DNA from: Bacilli bacterium
Lineage (GTDB): Bacteria > Bacillota_I > Bacilli_A > ML615J-28 > CAG-698
Length of the DNA stretch: 15,434 nucleotides
Assembly: GCA_016296945.1 (NCBI GenBank)
Contig: JAEDHQ010000044.1
Span: forward strand, 1 to 15,434
Reading direction: 5' to 3'
Program-made: the position numbers and the translations under genes
Shown here: in pieces, positions 14,647 to 15,434 of the stretch
Layout: each line of letters begins with the position of its first letter
How positions within the stretch are numbered: the first letter of the stretch is position 1
Notes under the pieces: model-generated
Told to the model about the DNA's origin: nothing
The model's database searches: none
The model's input: the letters and a program-made list of their open reading frames with translations, nothing else

Positions 14647-15414
14647 TTATTTCGATTCTCCATCTTTTTGTTGACCATAGCCATAACCATACCCATAACC
14701 GTAGCCATATCCATAACCATCTGGACCAGTTCTTACGTCATTCATTACATACCCTAAAACGTGCGTCTTAGTTAAGTTAAGCATTTCAATTGCACGTTCA
14801 ATACCGGCCTTTTGAGTAACACCTTGACGAACAACTAATACTACCCCGTCCATTTCGCTAGCAAGGATTTGAGTATCAGAAACTTCAAGAACAGGAGCAA
14901 GGTCTAAGACAACTAAATCATAATGTTCTTTAACCATATTTAAGAATGCTCGCATTCTGTTAGAACCTAATAATTGTGCTGGGTTAGGTGGAATAGGACC
15001 AGCCGGCATAATAGAAAGATTAGGAATAATATCTTCTTTTACAATATCTGCCATGTCTACTTCATTAGAATGTGAAGTTAAAATTGTTGTCAATCCTACT
15101 CTATTCGGAATATCAAATGTTTGATGTAGAGTAGGTCTATGAAGGTCAGCATCAATTAGTAATACCTTCTTGCCTGCCTGGGCCATAGTTACTGCAGTAT
15201 TAACAGTTACTGTTGACTTGCCTTCACTAATATTGGCAGAAGTAAAGGCTAAAGCTTTGATTTGATGATCAACACTAGTAAAGTCAATATTAGTCTTCAC
15301 TGTTCTAAACTGTTCACTTACTGGATTTTGCGGTTTTGCTACAGTAATTAACTTAGCACCATATTGCATGGTTTCATCTGTACCACGTTTTTTACGTCTA
15401 TTAAACAATCCCAT
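14647..15414 (-). CDS. epsC: Autophosphorylating tyrosine kinase EpsC (CpsD family)
   Basis: The cytoplasmic half of a bacterial tyrosine kinase which, with a membrane partner (EpsB/CpsC, expected just upstream beyond the window), phosphorylates its own tyrosine tail and controls chain length and export. The 255 residues contain Walker A SANISEGKST (59-68), Walker A' VLLIDAD (84-90) and Walker B YDLVVLDLAP (165-174). Residue 63 of the Walker A is Ser where many relatives have Gly. SEQFRTVKTNIDF (33-45) is the RxxRxN-like segment used in oligomer contact. The tail carries seven Tyr alternating with Gly (Tyr234 to Tyr246), the likely phosphorylation cluster, then QQKDGESK. ATG start with AGGAG seven bases upstream. 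Streptococcal equivalent: cpsD. Confidence 0.95.
   Translation of the reverse strand: MGLFNRRKKRGTDETMQYGAKLITVAKPQNPVSEQFRTVKTNIDFTSVDHQIKALAFTSANISEGKSTVTVNTAVTMAQAGKKVLLIDADLHRPTLHQTFDIPNRVGLTTILTSHSNEVDMADIVKEDIIPNLSIMPAGPIPPNPAQLLGSNRMRAFLNMVKEHYDLVVLDLAPVLEVSDTQILASEMDGVVLVVRQGVTQKAGIERAIEMLNLTKTHVLGYVMNDVRTGPDGYGYGYGYGYGYGYGQQKDGESK
14674..14718 (-). repeat. Tandem Gly-Tyr codon repeat in the kinase tail
   Basis: A 45-base run of alternating glycine and tyrosine codons (hexamer unit GGNTAY with synonymous variation) encodes seven Tyr residues in the C-terminal tail of EpsC. The third-position variation shows that the repeat is not freshly expanded. As a six-base-unit array it can gain or lose units without shifting the reading frame, changing the number of phosphorylation sites. 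Confidence 0.85.
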
Positions 15415-15434
15415 TTATACTCTCCTATACACGT

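Noticed and set aside
14674..14718. CRISPR-like or non-coding tandem repeat
   Set aside because: The period is six bases, in frame, encoding a known type of kinase tail; there are no spacers.
14572..14757. Plus-strand frame over the end of epsC and start of epsD
   Set aside because: It reads the complement of the Tyr-Gly repeat (Ile/Pro/Thr-rich product) and crosses two firm genes.

Overview
The window is the 3' two thirds of a Wzx/Wzy-dependent exopolysaccharide (EPS) locus from a low-GC Gram-positive, most probably a Lactobacillus sensu stricto. The basis is strong A+T richness, Shine-Dalgarno-led tightly packed genes, and the typical lactobacillar order epsC (tyrosine kinase) - epsD (PHP phosphatase) - epsE (priming transferase) followed by a variable glycosyltransferase block. 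The species cannot be fixed from the sequence. Every gene I accept lies on the minus strand, so transcription runs from high to low coordinates.

Region by region, in transcription order. 15414-13184: the conserved control and priming module. It holds epsC with a C-terminal (Tyr-Gly)7 tail, epsD, and epsE, which loads the first sugar phosphate on undecaprenyl phosphate. epsB, encoding the kinase's membrane partner, is expected just outside the right edge. 13185-13143: a strong hairpin flanked by A/T runs, directly at the epsE stop codon, which looks like an intra-operon terminator or attenuator. 13094-2335: the strain-variable block, with a DUF1972-type glycosyltransferase, three GT4 and three GT2 enzymes, the polymerase wzy, a HasB-type UDP-glucose 6-dehydrogenase, and an unusual GT-B-like protein. 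2317-857: the flippase wzx. 829-785: the operon's rho-independent terminator.

The genes form one pathway. EpsE starts the lipid-linked unit, up to eight further transferases extend it, Wzx flips it and Wzy polymerises it, and EpsC/EpsD with EpsB set chain length and output. The dehydrogenase supplies UDP-glucuronate, so the polymer is probably acidic. No rml (dTDP-rhamnose), glf (UDP-galactofuranose) or acyl/pyruvyl-transferase gene is present in the window.

1-784, beyond the operon terminator, is the least ordinary part. It holds two small genes of unknown function: an 81-residue protein with a TTG start and a 46-residue one-helix membrane peptide. Each is preceded by a copy of the same 26-27 bp dyad, with a -10-like hexamer at the same distance downstream (24 of 27 aligned positions identical). 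This suggests a shared, activator-dependent control circuit next to the EPS locus, and it is the best candidate here for something undescribed.
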